DNA of 60,385 nucleotides from Lysinibacillus boronitolerans JCM 21713 = 10a = NBRC 103108 (GCF_000772935.1 NZ_JPVR01000058.1:1-60385), one strand, 5' to 3'; positions 51,084 through 60,300 are shown, numbered from the stretch's first letter. The notes: generated from the letters alone by a model not told the origin. Program-made: numbers and translations.

Positions 51084-51950
51084 TTATTTATAATACTTTA
51101 AGAGTGCTTGTGTACCATTATCACCATAGCCTAAGGCGATCAATTTCTCATACATTTCATAGGCTAATGCAAGTCCTGGTAATGTGATGCCCATTTTATT
51201 TGACTCATCTAAAGCTATTTTCATATCCTTCACAAAATGTTTAATATAAAAGCCTGGTGCAAAATCTTCTTTTATCATACGTGGAGCTAAATTGCTTAAA
51301 GACCATGAACCTGCTGCACCTGAAGAGATTGATTGTAATACGGTAGGTAAATCTAATCCCGCCTTTAGTCCATAAGCTAACGCTTCACACACCCCAATCA
51401 TACCAGAGGCAATGACAATTTGATTGCACATTTTTGCATGCTGCCCGGCTCCTGCCTCACCCTGATAAACTATATTTTCTCCAAATTGCTTCATAATTGG
51501 CAATACCTTGTCATATGTAATCTGATCGCCACCAATCATGATAGACAAAGTACCATTTTGCGCACCAATATCCCCACCTGAAACAGGCGCATCTAAAGCC
51601 TCTACACCGATGGATTGAGCATGCGTATAAATTTTCTTTGCTAAAGATGGTTCTGAAGTCGTCATATCAATGACAATGTTGCCTTGTTCTGCCGTTTGGA
51701 AAAGGCCATTTTCCCCAAAATATACTTCCTCTACATCTGAAGGATAGCCAACCATTGTAAAGGCAATTTCATGATTTCTAAATGCTTCAGCAGGCGAGCT
51801 TGCCCATGACGCCCCTAAAGCAACAAGAGGTTTTGCTTTTTCTTGTGTACGCGTATAGACGGTTACTTCATGACCATTTTTTAATAAATGCTTAATAATA
51901 CTTGCACCCATTACTCCAGTTCCAATAAATGCAATACGTTTCTTTGTCAT
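51084..51950 (-). CDS. NAD(P)-dependent beta-hydroxyacid dehydrogenase
   Basis: 288 aa. Cofactor motif GTGVMG (10-15), substrate loop APVSGGDIGAQNGTLSIM (~119-136) and the catalytic lysine in GQHAKMCNQ (~170). Same family as MmsB but only distantly similar to it; relatives act on 3-hydroxyisobutyrate, tartronate semialdehyde or glyoxylate. ATG with AAGGAG upstream; promoter TTGAAT - 17 bp - TAAACT on the minus strand at 52016-52044. Single gene, substrate not predictable. Confidence 0.87.
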   Translation of the reverse strand: MTKKRIAFIGTGVMGASIIKHLLKNGHEVTVYTRTQEKAKPLVALGASWASSPAEAFRNHEIAFTMVGYPSDVEEVYFGENGLFQTAEQGNIVIDMTTSEPSLAKKIYTHAQSIGVEALDAPVSGGDIGAQNGTLSIMIGGDQITYDKVLPIMKQFGENIVYQGEAGAGQHAKMCNQIVIASGMIGVCEALAYGLKAGLDLPTVLQSISSGAAGSWSLSNLAPRMIKEDFAPGFYIKHFVKDMKIALDESNKMGITLPGLALAYEMYEKLIALGYGDNGTQALLKYYK

Positions 51951-52100
51951 ATGTACATGCTCCTTTGTTCTAGAATGTCTGCACTCTCTGTGAGAGTCTA
52001 ACTCTATATCTTTTCAGTTTAGGTGAAGGAAAGAAATAATTCAAACTCTTCCCACAACTTGTACTAAAATTTATATGTAGGGCATATATACCGAATAAGC

Positions 52101-52138
52101 AAAAAAAAGAGAGCAAGTGATTGGGGGATCACTGCTCT
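52101..52138 (-). terminator. Terminator of the Spo0E-like gene
   Basis: AGAGCAAGTGAT (52110-52121) pairs with ATCACTGCTCT (52128-52138) with one bulge. On the minus strand it is followed by TTTTTTTT. Confidence 0.78.
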
Positions 52139-52194
52139 AAAGGGGGAAATGAGAATGTTGCTGTGTTCATAGTAAGTTATTCCCCATAGAAATG

Positions 52195-52226
52195 CATTTT
52201 AAACATATATGTTAAAATGTTTTTTT
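52195..52226 (+). terminator. Hairpin with plus-strand T run
   Basis: CATTTTAA (52195-52202) pairs with TTAAAATG (52212-52219) around an ACATATATG loop and is followed by TTTTTTT. No plus-strand gene upstream is known, so its job is unclear. Confidence 0.4.
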
Positions 52227-52250
52227 ACTCTGAATACTGGAACAATCTTT

Positions 52251-52427
52251 TTAGTCTTCTTGGTCTTTTTCTTCTTCAAATGCCATCTGTCTATAATAAG
52301 TATTCATTAACTGATCTAATCTGCGACTCAGTTGAATGGTTTTTGCATTTTGTAACCCGTTTTCTACACCTGAGCGAATCATCATCTCACGAGTTTGTTC
52401 CATTTGTTTCAAGAGTAGATTGACCAT
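52251..52427 (-). CDS. Spo0E-like aspartyl-phosphate phosphatase
   Basis: 58 aa, ATG at 52427 with GGAGGG 8 bases upstream. The protein is a predicted helix-loop-helix (LLLKQMEQTREMMIRSGV, then QLSRRLDQLMNTYYRQ). The second helix contains SRRLDQL, matching the S-x-x-L-D motif by which Spo0E proteins dephosphorylate Spo0A~P. Small acidic tail (EEEKDQED). Family members delay sporulation. In B. subtilis spo0E lies in the same neighbourhood as ykvS, as I recall. Very short, therefore easily missed. Confidence 0.82.
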   Translation of the reverse strand: MVNLLLKQMEQTREMMIRSGVENGLQNAKTIQLSRRLDQLMNTYYRQMAFEEEKDQED

Positions 52428-52519
52428 TCATACAACCCTCCACACACAAATAATCATACCATTATTATACATTTATATTTCATTTCTTACAGCATTAACT
52501 TACGACAATGTTCGACAAA

Positions 52520-52708
52520 TTAACTTCTTGGTGTTTCAGTATAAGTATAGATAATTCGTCCATTTTGCTTGGCCTCACCTCTAAAATGTTTAAATAATGG
52601 GTGTTTTACAAGTATTTCACGAAATTCGTAAAATTCTTCCTTTTGAATTTCAATACTTTCTCTTTCCCCATTTTGTAATTGTTTAAGCATATTTTCGTAT
52701 TTTTCCAT
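52520..52708 (-). CDS. Small conserved-looking protein, unknown function
   Basis: 62 aa, polar and helical, rich in Glu and Lys (YENMLKQLQNGERESIEIQKEEFYEFREIL), ending in a basic strand-like stretch (GRIIYTYTE). GAGAGG stands ten bases before the ATG. No membrane segment or cysteine. It precedes the Spo0E-like gene on the same strand by 92 bp. I do not recognise a domain. Confidence 0.6.
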   Translation of the reverse strand: MEKYENMLKQLQNGERESIEIQKEEFYEFREILVKHPLFKHFRGEAKQNGRIIYTYTETPRS

Positions 52709-52831
52709 GAACTTTATTCCTCTCTTTGCCTCATTTGTGTAATAAATTATGAATTATTTAAAAAAAGCTTTACGTTTACCAATTTTTCATGCAAACTGTA
52801 TATTATTAGTCGATGAAGGAGCTGACTGTCT

Positions 52832-53020
52832 GTGAAAATAGCTGAAGTTGGAAATATTATCGAGTTTAAAAATGGTCTCCAAGGTATTGTAGAAAAGGTA
52901 AATGAAAATTCGGTGATCGTTAATTTAACATATATGGAGAATTTTGATTCCCTTGAAATTGAAGAAAAAACGGTCGTCAATCATAAACGATATAAAATTT
53001 TATATACTAATGAAGCTTAA
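52832..53020 (+). CDS. ykvS: YkvS-like DUF2187 protein
   Basis: 62 aa, GTG start with AAGGAG 10 bases upstream. KIAEVGNIIEFKNGLQGIVEKV then SVIVNLT-MENF-..-TVVNHKRYKI is the DUF2187 pattern and closely follows B. subtilis YkvS. A small beta-barrel (KOW/SH3-like) fold is expected. Function unknown; located near spo0E in both genomes. A terminator follows at 53028-53073. Confidence 0.88.
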   Translation: MKIAEVGNIIEFKNGLQGIVEKVNENSVIVNLTYMENFDSLEIEEKTVVNHKRYKILYTNEA

Positions 53021-53027
53021 TAGTCTG

Positions 53028-53073
53028 AATAGTCCCTATTTGTCTTAATAGATGATAAGGGACTATTTTTTTG
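53028..53073 (+). terminator. Terminator of ykvS
   Basis: AATAGTCCCTAT (53028-53039) pairs with ATAAGGGACTATT (53055-53067), one bulge, followed by TTTTTT. Confidence 0.82.
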
Positions 53074-53099
53074 ATAAGATTAGGGTATGGAGGTCGAAT

Positions 53100-53717
53100 A
53101 TGCTAACAAATTCGAAACAAACAATACTATTTCTCCTTTCTTTATTATTCGTTTATGGCATGCTTGCTTTTACCTTTGCTAACCAAGCGGTATTTTGGTA
53201 CATGTATGCATTCACTCTACTAGTATGTATTGCCATTGCCATTTTAGCTGGCTCCATCGAAGATCAATTACCTACATGGCAATTTTTACTCTTTGGTATT
53301 GGATACGGTACCATCACATATGGTATTATTCGCTTTGGTTACTGGCTCGCTCCATATATTAATAATAACTTAGTACAATCCGTTCAAAAATTTTTAGCAA
53401 GCTACGGACCACAAAATATTTGGCACTATGTTTTACTCGTATTTATCGTTTCCATAGGTGAAGAATTATTTTGGCGTGGTTATATCCAACAACAGTTAAA
53501 ACGCTTTATGCGCCCAACTTTGGCTGTCATAGTTACCGCAGTATTATGTGCTGTCTCAATTGCCCTAAGCGGATTTATGCTTGGTGTCATTGCTGCACTG
53601 GTAACAAGCATTATTTGGGGCTTCTTATATGAATGGCGTAAAAGTATGCCACTTGTTATTGTAGCTCATGTCGTTTTTGTACTATTATTATTTTTAGTGT
53701 TGCCTTTAACATCATAA
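53100..53717 (+). CDS. CPBP-family intramembrane metalloprotease
   Basis: 205 aa from ATG 53100, which has GGAGG 7 bases upstream; the longer frame to 53052 overlaps the ykvS terminator. Six or so membrane helices. The conserved EExxxR motif of the CAAX/Abi proteases is EELFWR (E121, E122, R126). The second family motif, usually with FxxxH and HxxxN/H, is less clear: the C-terminal helix has IVAHVVFVLLL (His ~191). Substrate unknown; relatives act in prenyl-protein-like maturation or bacteriocin immunity. Upstream of a lipoprotein gene on the same strand. Confidence 0.85.
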   Translation: MLTNSKQTILFLLSLLFVYGMLAFTFANQAVFWYMYAFTLLVCIAIAILAGSIEDQLPTWQFLLFGIGYGTITYGIIRFGYWLAPYINNNLVQSVQKFLASYGPQNIWHYVLLVFIVSIGEELFWRGYIQQQLKRFMRPTLAVIVTAVLCAVSIALSGFMLGVIAALVTSIIWGFLYEWRKSMPLVIVAHVVFVLLLFLVLPLTS

Positions 53718-53778
53718 CATTAATATTTGGAAACATTTTATCTTTACTAACGTTTAATTTAGAAAAGGAGGGTTTTTT

Positions 53779-54468
53779 ATGCAAAAAAAATTAGTTTCTA
53801 TTCTTGCATTATTACTAACAGCCGTATTAGTTGTAGGTTGTAATACATCTGATAAAACAGGGGATTCAGATGCTCAACAAAATGAGCCATCAAATACTGC
53901 TGCCGATCAAAAACCATCTGGAGATGATACAGCAGGTGAATCAAATGAGGAAGAAGAAGATACACCTGCAGCAAATGATACAAATACAGAGGATGCTAAA
54001 CAGCCTCAACAAGATGTGAAATACGTCCAAAAGGGTGTAGATAAAACAGAAAAGGCAACTGAATCAGCAAGTGTTGATCAAAGCTATAAACTACAACAGC
54101 TTCCTGGATTTACACTGACACAAGAAGAACCTGGTAAAGACATGTTAGTGTCAAATGATGATGATGAAGTGTTTATGCGTATTGAAACAATTGAAGCTTC
54201 ACAATCGAGCTTTGAAGAAGTAAAAACAACTATGCAAGATTATATGAACGCAGTGGGTGAAACAGTAGCTCTAACAGCTGAGGAATTAGCAGCATTTAAA
54301 GATGTTCAAAATATCGAGGGTTATGTTGTGGACTTCGACACTGAGAAAGTAATTGGGGTTGTATTTGAGAAAGATGGTCTCATTACGAAATTAACTATTC
54401 ATGATAATGATGAACAAGATTTAACAGATGCTATGCTTAATATGGCAGCAACTATATCTAAAAAATAA
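53779..54468 (+). CDS. Lipoprotein with acidic disordered linker
   Basis: 229 aa. Signal peptide ends in lipobox VVGC (Cys 21), so the protein is lipid-anchored on the outer face of the membrane. Residues ~22-75 are an acidic, Asn/Asp/Glu/Gln-rich linker; ~90-229 form a compact domain (PGFTLTQEEPGKDML, MRIETIEASQSSFEEV, GVVFEKDGLITKLTIH). AAAGGAGGG precedes the ATG. No enzyme motif. It lies 61 bp after the CPBP protease gene and ends at a strong hairpin. I do not recognise the domain. Confidence 0.8.
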   Translation: MQKKLVSILALLLTAVLVVGCNTSDKTGDSDAQQNEPSNTAADQKPSGDDTAGESNEEEEDTPAANDTNTEDAKQPQQDVKYVQKGVDKTEKATESASVDQSYKLQQLPGFTLTQEEPGKDMLVSNDDDEVFMRIETIEASQSSFEEVKTTMQDYMNAVGETVALTAEELAAFKDVQNIEGYVVDFDTEKVIGVVFEKDGLITKLTIHDNDEQDLTDAMLNMAATISKK

Positions 54469-54476
54469 TAAAATGC

Positions 54477-54508
54477 TAAGGACGATAGACTATTGTCTAT
54501 CGTCCTTA
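54477..54508. terminator. Terminator of the lipoprotein gene
   Basis: TAAGGACGATAGAC (54477-54490) and GTCTATCGTCCTTA (54495-54508) pair over 14 bp around a 4-nt loop, with CCTTTTC after it. Confidence 0.87.
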
Positions 54509-54520
54509 CCTTTTCATCAC

Positions 54521-54556
54521 AAAAAAGTTGTCTCAAATCAATGAGACAACTTTTTT
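54521..54556. terminator. Terminator of the MarR gene (bidirectional)
   Basis: AAAAAAGTTGTCTCA (54521-54535) and TGAGACAACTTTTTT (54542-54556) pair perfectly. It overlaps the stop codon of the minus-strand MarR gene and backs up the lipoprotein terminator. Confidence 0.88.
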
Positions 54557-55001
54557 AATAAGATAGGTCCTTTATAGAAAGGCCTATTTTCTTCAATAGC
54601 GTAATAGCTTGTTCTTTTTCTTCTGATGAAAGTACACTCATTAATTCATGCAAATGCTGCTCATGTTTTGGGAACAGCTCACCCATAAAGGCTTCACCTT
54701 CCGAGGTGATTTCTGCATACGTAACACGACGATCAGCAGGACAAGATACTCGTAATAAGTAACCTCTCTTCTCCAGCTTATCAATGACATACGTAATAGA
54801 CCCACTGGCTAATAAAATTTTATTGCCAATTTGCTGTAATGGCTGTCTTCCTTTATGATAGAGAAGTTCTAGAACAGCAAATTCAGTTGGGTTTAAACCA
54901 TTATCCTGAAATAATTGATGTGTTGTTTCATTAATTGCTTTTAGTGCACGTGACAATACAATATATAATTTTAAAGATTGTTTTAGATCTTCTGACGGCA
55001 T
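54555..55001 (-). CDS. MarR-family regulator
   Basis: 148 aa winged-helix regulator: NPTEFAVLELLYHKG, the recognition helix region ASGSITYVIDKLEKRGYL (~residues 68-85) and the wing CPADRRVTYAEITSEG. Cys 93 or so (SCPADRR) could be redox-active, but this is only a possibility. A strong promoter is upstream (55037-55066). Closest in style to YusO/OhrR-type proteins. No target gene is obvious in the immediate vicinity. Confidence 0.88.
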   Translation of the reverse strand: MPSEDLKQSLKLYIVLSRALKAINETTHQLFQDNGLNPTEFAVLELLYHKGRQPLQQIGNKILLASGSITYVIDKLEKRGYLLRVSCPADRRVTYAEITSEGEAFMGELFPKHEQHLHELMSVLSSEEKEQAITLLKKIGLSIKDLSY

Positions 55002-55036
55002 ATTCTTTTCCTCTCACTTCGCTCTTTATACATGAC

Positions 55037-55066
55037 ATTATAGCGACATTAGAAAAGCATTGTCAA
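55037..55066 (-). promoter_or_regulatory. Promoter of the MarR gene
   Basis: On the minus strand TTGACA (55061-55066), an 18-bp spacer and TATAAT (55037-55042). TGCTTTT occurs twice, before and after TTGACA, and may be part of a repressor site. Confidence 0.72.
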
Positions 55067-55123
55067 AAGCAATATATGATTTAGAAGGTTTTGTTGTTCA
55101 TTATGCAACCATTTCTACTCTCT

Positions 55124-56602
55124 TTATGTTACTAAATAAGCAGAATCTTTTGTGGATACTTCCATTGTATCCAGCTGATTGAATGTGTAAATTGGAAACT
55201 GCAGATGGAAGCATGTCCCCTTCTGTAATTCACTACTAACACCGATTACACCTTCATGCTCTTCAATCACCTTTTTCACGAAAGCAAGGCCCAGTCCTGT
55301 CCCTGATGATTTTGTCGTGTAAAAAGGCTGGAATAGGTTTTGAAGTGTCGTGCTGTCCATGCCAACACCTTCATCTTTAATCATAAGTTCGACAATCGCA
55401 CAGTCATTTGTTGCCATTTCGACGGTAATCGTTCCACCATTATTCATGGATTCCATTGCATTTTTAATTAAATTCATCAGCACTTGTTTTAATCGATTCT
55501 CGTTGCCGCCAATATATACTTGATTAGAAGTTGAAATATACTGAATCATAATATTTTTCATGAGTGCATCAGGTAGCATAAACTCAATGACTTGCTTTAC
55601 AATATGATCCAGTTCTAATAATTCCACTTTCATCGTTGTTGGCTTTGACAATACTAATAATTCGGATAAGATTTGTTCCATCCGTTGAAGCTCACTGTCA
55701 ATAACAGAGAGATACATGCGTGATTCATCATCAGCATTTAACTTTAGTAATTCAGTAAAACCCTTTAAAGAAGTTAATGGGTTACGAATTTCATGCGCAA
55801 TGCTCGCAGCCATCTGTCCAACAACGTTTAAGGCTTGCTGATGCTCAACTTTATGCTGAAGTTGCTTTTTCTCTGTTTCATCATTGATAACAGTGACAAT
55901 AATATTATTGTATTCATCAAAAATACTTGAAATTTCATAATAGCAAGTTCTGCTTACTTGTGTTTCGTCGACTACATGAATGCTTGCATGTTTTTCACCC
56001 ATTAGCTTAGAAAGGTAGGTTGTAATTTGCCCTTTTTTCAATGTAAAAGAATCAAATATATGCTGATGCGCTTTATGAAGGAGCTGTGAATTTTCAACTT
56101 TCAGAAACATTTCGGCATACTTATTAAGCCCAAGAATAATACCACTAGCGTCACTAACAATAACAGCATAAGGTAAGTAATCGTAGGCATTAAAAGATTG
56201 CGCTCTCTCATGTGCTTGACTAACATATAATTTATGGGCAACATCATCATTCAATGTTGAAATTTGCGCAACAATTTCCTCTGTATTGGGATCGTAAAAA
56301 CATTTGAAAGATAACATTTCGTAGTCATTTCCAACTGTGCGAATATTGAAAATTTCCTCTGAACGTAAATCATTTTGTAACTGTTTGACGAACTTAGTCC
56401 ATTTAAAATTAGATGGCTCGTCCATAGCTAAATAGCCAATATAGGTTAAATTAAGATTGAAAAGCTTGATAGCAGCCTCATTGACGTTCAAAATTTTCCC
56501 TGCTTTATTGAGTATAAGTGTTGGTGACGAAGTACTTTTCATAAGATTTCCAAAACATTGATTAATATCATTTTGCTTCAACTTTCTCACCGAACCTTTC
56601 AA
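55124..56602 (-). CDS. PAS sensor histidine kinase of the sporulation-kinase type
   Basis: Up to 492 aa; the start is uncertain (TTG 56602 lacks a ribosome binding site; GTG 56590 or TTG 56581 follow GAAAGG). No membrane helix, so soluble. Two PAS domains (~20-115 and ~140-240) precede a HisKA domain with SIAHEIRNPLTSLKGF (H270) and an HATPase with NLIKNAMESM, DEGVGM and SGTGLGLAFVKK. The layout and H-box match KinA/KinE-type kinases feeding the Spo0A phosphorelay. No response regulator is adjacent, and its position next to ktrD and the Spo0E-like gene resembles that of kinE in B. subtilis. Confidence 0.88.
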   Translation of the reverse strand: MKGSVRKLKQNDINQCFGNLMKSTSSPTLILNKAGKILNVNEAAIKLFNLNLTYIGYLAMDEPSNFKWTKFVKQLQNDLRSEEIFNIRTVGNDYEMLSFKCFYDPNTEEIVAQISTLNDDVAHKLYVSQAHERAQSFNAYDYLPYAVIVSDASGIILGLNKYAEMFLKVENSQLLHKAHQHIFDSFTLKKGQITTYLSKLMGEKHASIHVVDETQVSRTCYYEISSIFDEYNNIIVTVINDETEKKQLQHKVEHQQALNVVGQMAASIAHEIRNPLTSLKGFTELLKLNADDESRMYLSVIDSELQRMEQILSELLVLSKPTTMKVELLELDHIVKQVIEFMLPDALMKNIMIQYISTSNQVYIGGNENRLKQVLMNLIKNAMESMNNGGTITVEMATNDCAIVELMIKDEGVGMDSTTLQNLFQPFYTTKSSGTGLGLAFVKKVIEEHEGVIGVSSELQKGTCFHLQFPIYTFNQLDTMEVSTKDSAYLVT

Positions 56603-56801
56603 AAGAGTAAAAAACCTCTAAATCGAATTTTGAGCCTTTACTATACTTTATGACAGCACGATTCTATTATTACAAAATTTAGTAAATTTAAGTATTTTAA
56701 ATTATTTCACGAACTGTTCACAAAATAAATAGGTAAAAAGAATTATATTGTATGTCAGATACTTGACTGATACAATAGGATGTTGAAAGGAAGATTATTG
56801 C

Positions 56802-58541
56802 ATGAATACTATTTTAACTACTTTAAATGCAAAGTATATTCACACAAATTTAGCATTGCGCTATTTGAAAGGCGCAGCTTTACCGGAGTTTAATCCAATT
56901 ATAGCAGAGTATACTATTAAAGACCCTGCTTTTAATATTGTATCAGATTTATTCCAAAAAAAACCTGATATCGTTGGATTTAGTTGCTATATCTGGAACA
57001 TCGAAGAAACAATTCACGTGATTAAAATGTTAAAAACTGTCTGTCCAAATGTTAAAATTTTGCTCGGGGGACCTGAGGTATCTTATGATTGTCACCATTG
57101 GTTACGTCGAATACCTGAGGTAGATTTCATTGTGATGGGTGAAGGAGAAACTTCATTTAAACAATTACTGCGCTACTTCCACGGTGAAATATTGTTAGAA
57201 GATGTTCCTGGTATTTGTTATTTAGAGGATGAGAAAGTCAAGATTCACGCTATGCCGCCTAAAATTGATTTGCGTGAATTACCAAGTCCATTCCGTTTTG
57301 AGGAGGATCTTCCCCATCTAGGTAAACGAATTCAATATATTGAAACAAGCCGAGGCTGCCCATTTAGCTGCCAATTTTGTTTATCTTCTATTGAAGTTGG
57401 TGTCCGATACTTTAACCGTGAAAAAATAAAAGAGGATATTCGTTTCTTAATGGATAACGGAGCTCGAACAATTAAATTCGTGGATCGTACCTTCAACATC
57501 AGTCGTAGCTATGCAATGGAAATGTTCCAATTTTTAATTGATGAACACAAACCTGGCGTGGTATTCCAATTTGAAATCACGGCTGATATAATGCGCCCTG
57601 AAGTCATTCAATTCTTAAATGACAATGCACCAAAAGGTTTGTTCCGATTCGAAATAGGTGTTCAATCAACAAACGATTTAACAAATACTCTTGTAAAACG
57701 TCGTCAAAACTTTGAAAAGTTAAAGCGAACAGTAACCATGGTGAAAGATGGCGGAAAAATAGATCAACATTTAGATTTAATTGCTGGTTTACCAGAGGAA
57801 GATTACGCTAGCTTCCGTCAAACATTTAATGATGTTTTTGCAATGCGACCAGAGGAATTACAGCTTGGCTTTTTGAAACTTTTACGCGGCACAGGACTTC
57901 GATTAGAAGCCGAAAAGTTTGGCTATACCTATGTGGATCTATCACCTTACGAAATCTTTTCAAATAATGTACTAACTTTTGATGATATCGTTCGCATTAA
58001 ACATGCAGAGGATGTTCTTGAGAAGTATTGGAATGATCACCGTATGGATCATACGATTGAATACTTAGTTACAGAGGTCTTTGATACACCATTTGATTTC
58101 TTCCAAAATTTCGGAACATATTGGGAAACAAAAGGTTGGTCTCGTATTGGCCATCAACTGGAGGATTTATTCCGCCGTTTATTAATGTTTTTAGAAACGA
58201 TTGATAATGTGAATTTAAACATTGTCCAGAGTTTAATGCAGCTAGATTACTTAATGGCTCAGCAGTTCCAACCACGGAAGCTGTGGTGGAATGAGCGTCC
58301 TACTGAGGAGCAGCAAAAAACTCTTTACCATGCTTTACGAGAAAATCCAGCTATCGCAGGCGAGGAATTTGCTAACTTTAAGTTAACTGAAAAAGAGTTG
58401 TTTAAGCATACCTTGATTATCCCTCATGCACTTGACTACCAAGAGTTTGCAAATGGCAAAATTGTACAAAAAAATGGCTATCTGTTAACCTATTTCCGTC
58501 ATGGCCAAGCGCCTTATTTTGCAACAATCTACTCTAACTAA
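56802..58541 (+). CDS. B12-binding-domain radical SAM protein
   Basis: 579 aa. Residues ~1-140 have the B12-binding fold (IVGFSCYIWNIEET, KILLGGPEVSYD, VMGEGE), without an obvious His cobalt ligand, as is usual in this group. The radical SAM domain follows with ETSRGCPFSCQFCLSS; C186, C190 and C193 bind the 4Fe-4S cluster. The C-terminal ~180 residues are a DUF4080-like helical domain. Members are widespread in Bacillales and have no known reaction. AAAGGAAG precedes the ATG; ends at a good terminator. Confidence 0.9.
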   Translation: MNTILTTLNAKYIHTNLALRYLKGAALPEFNPIIAEYTIKDPAFNIVSDLFQKKPDIVGFSCYIWNIEETIHVIKMLKTVCPNVKILLGGPEVSYDCHHWLRRIPEVDFIVMGEGETSFKQLLRYFHGEILLEDVPGICYLEDEKVKIHAMPPKIDLRELPSPFRFEEDLPHLGKRIQYIETSRGCPFSCQFCLSSIEVGVRYFNREKIKEDIRFLMDNGARTIKFVDRTFNISRSYAMEMFQFLIDEHKPGVVFQFEITADIMRPEVIQFLNDNAPKGLFRFEIGVQSTNDLTNTLVKRRQNFEKLKRTVTMVKDGGKIDQHLDLIAGLPEEDYASFRQTFNDVFAMRPEELQLGFLKLLRGTGLRLEAEKFGYTYVDLSPYEIFSNNVLTFDDIVRIKHAEDVLEKYWNDHRMDHTIEYLVTEVFDTPFDFFQNFGTYWETKGWSRIGHQLEDLFRRLLMFLETIDNVNLNIVQSLMQLDYLMAQQFQPRKLWWNERPTEEQQKTLYHALRENPAIAGEEFANFKLTEKELFKHTLIIPHALDYQEFANGKIVQKNGYLLTYFRHGQAPYFATIYSN

Positions 58542-58549
58542 TAAGAAAC

Positions 58550-58587
58550 GCTAGTCCTGTAATAACTATCAGGACTAGCTTTTTTTC
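58550..58587 (+). terminator. Terminator of the radical SAM gene
   Basis: GCTAGTCCTG (58550-58559) and CAGGACTAGC (58570-58579) pair perfectly, followed by TTTTTTT. Confidence 0.9.
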
Positions 58588-58882
58588 TTACTTAAACGAT
58601 TCTTAAATCCTTAAAGCAACAATAAATACCGCTTAATTTGTACTTTCTGCACGTCAGTCATTCGGTTAGTTAAGTATTCACAGTCACCCTCGTTAATATA
58701 GGTCAAATTCCTTAAACAAAGATTGATAGAACTTTGTAAAAAATGCCCAAAAAGTATTCAATCCAATCAGGAAATAAAAGTTTAAATTTTATGAATATTT
58801 TATGACAAGATAATAATTTCTTACTTTTATAGAGGTATACGTTGGAATTATTCCTTACTTAATGCCCGTATACTTTAAAAAT
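58588..58882. other. A/T-rich gap before the ktrD 3' end
   Basis: About 295 bp without an ORF, clear hairpin or promoter. Nothing recognised. Confidence 0.4.
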
Positions 58883-60238
58883 TTAACCAATAATTACTCG
58901 TTCCTTCGGATAATGGAAGCCTGATTTCTTTCCTCTTCCGCCTCCTCCAAGTGTATAAAGGAATGAAATTAATCCAACTCGACCAATAAACATTAAAATA
59001 ATGATAATGATTTTACCAACCACTGATAAATCAGATGTTATGCCTAACGACATACCACATGTACCGAACGCTGAAGTAATTTCAAAAATAATTTGGATAA
59101 GAGATGCTTGTGGCTCTGTTATAAGCAAGATCAGGGTTGCTACTAATACCATGAAAAAGGCTAATAAAATGACGACAAATGACCGGAAGACATCAATCAA
59201 ATGAATTTCTCGTCCAAATACTTGAATATCCTCTCTTCCTCTAGCAAAGGTAATTAAGAATAAAATGGCCAAGGCAAACGTTGTGGTACGAATCCCACCA
59301 CCTACTGAACTTGGGGAAGAGCCAATGAACATCAGGAAGCTCATGAATATATCTGTTGCTTCACTAAAAGTCGTGACATCGTAAGTAGTCAGTCCAGCTG
59401 ATCTCGTTGATACAGAATGGAACATTGCTGAAAATAATGCCTCATGCCAAGACATTTCCTTAAAAGAATGGAATGATTCAAGGAGTAAAATGACAAGCGC
59501 ACCAACTATAAATAAAATGGCGTATGTTGAAGTAGTGATTTTAGTAAATAAACTAAAACGGAAATTCTCGCGTCGATTAAGCAAAAAAGTCTTCAATTCA
59601 ATTAATACCGGAAAGCCGATAGCACCTAATACAATCAGTACCATGGTAACCATTTGTACAAAATAATCATCATGGAATGGGAGTAAGCTCATGCCCGTAA
59701 TATCGAAACCACCATTTGTTGTAGCAGAAATAGAAGCAAAAATTCCATGTAAAAAGGCTTCTTCTAATGTGTCAAAATAATTCGTAAAATGTAGCGTCAA
59801 AATAATGGTACCTGTTAATTCTATGCCAAATAAAATTTTTAAAATTTCGCGGATTAATTTAACAACACCAGAGACACTATACTGGTTATGATCAATCATG
59901 ATTAACTGACGCTCACGCATCCCTATTTTTTTCCCAACAAGAAGCCACACAAAGGTACCAAGTGACATAATACCAATGGCGCCTAACTGTAAAATAACAA
60001 GAATCATTACAAGCCCAAAGGTTGTATAGGTTTCCGAAATATTAATCGTTGTTAACCCTGTAACACTTACTGCACTTACTGCCGTAAACAAGCTATCTAA
60101 AAAAGAGACTTTTACCCCTTCTTGATGAACGCCTGGAAGCCGTAATAACAGGAAGGAAATCGCTATCGCTATAAAATAATAAGAAACAAGTACCTGAAAT
60201 GGTGTGACTAGTTTATTTGATGATTTTTTCCAAGGCAC
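58883..60238 (-). CDS. ktrD: KtrD, K+ translocating subunit
   Basis: Membrane subunit of the low-affinity K+ uptake system, gated by KtrC. 451 aa from GTG 60238 (GGAGGAG 8 bases upstream); the longer GTG at 60256 overlaps that site. Four M1-P-M2 repeats with the filter loops SAVSVTGLTT, SATTNGGFDI, STRSAGLTTYD and SAFGTCGMS, each with its filter glycine. Length fits KtrD/KtrB. The ktrC gene is 47 kb away in this window, as in the split ktrC/ktrD arrangement of B. subtilis. Confidence 0.93.
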   Translation of the reverse strand: MPWKKSSNKLVTPFQVLVSYYFIAIAISFLLLRLPGVHQEGVKVSFLDSLFTAVSAVSVTGLTTINISETYTTFGLVMILVILQLGAIGIMSLGTFVWLLVGKKIGMRERQLIMIDHNQYSVSGVVKLIREILKILFGIELTGTIILTLHFTNYFDTLEEAFLHGIFASISATTNGGFDITGMSLLPFHDDYFVQMVTMVLIVLGAIGFPVLIELKTFLLNRRENFRFSLFTKITTSTYAILFIVGALVILLLESFHSFKEMSWHEALFSAMFHSVSTRSAGLTTYDVTTFSEATDIFMSFLMFIGSSPSSVGGGIRTTTFALAILFLITFARGREDIQVFGREIHLIDVFRSFVVILLAFFMVLVATLILLITEPQASLIQIIFEITSAFGTCGMSLGITSDLSVVGKIIIIILMFIGRVGLISFLYTLGGGGRGKKSGFHYPKERVIIG

Positions 60239-60300
60239 TTTAACAACTCCTCCCACATATGATGCCCAACTAGATAGATTATAGTATAGAAAAAATACAT

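Larger units (their letters stand above)
51951..52250. other. 300-bp gap with two terminators and one promoter
   Basis: Holds the promoter of the hydroxyacid dehydrogenase (ATTCAA 52039-52044 and AGTTTA 52016-52021 read on the minus strand), a minus-strand terminator at 52101-52138 that ends the Spo0E-like gene, and a plus-oriented hairpin with a T run at 52195-52226. No ORF with a ribosome binding site. Confidence 0.5.
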
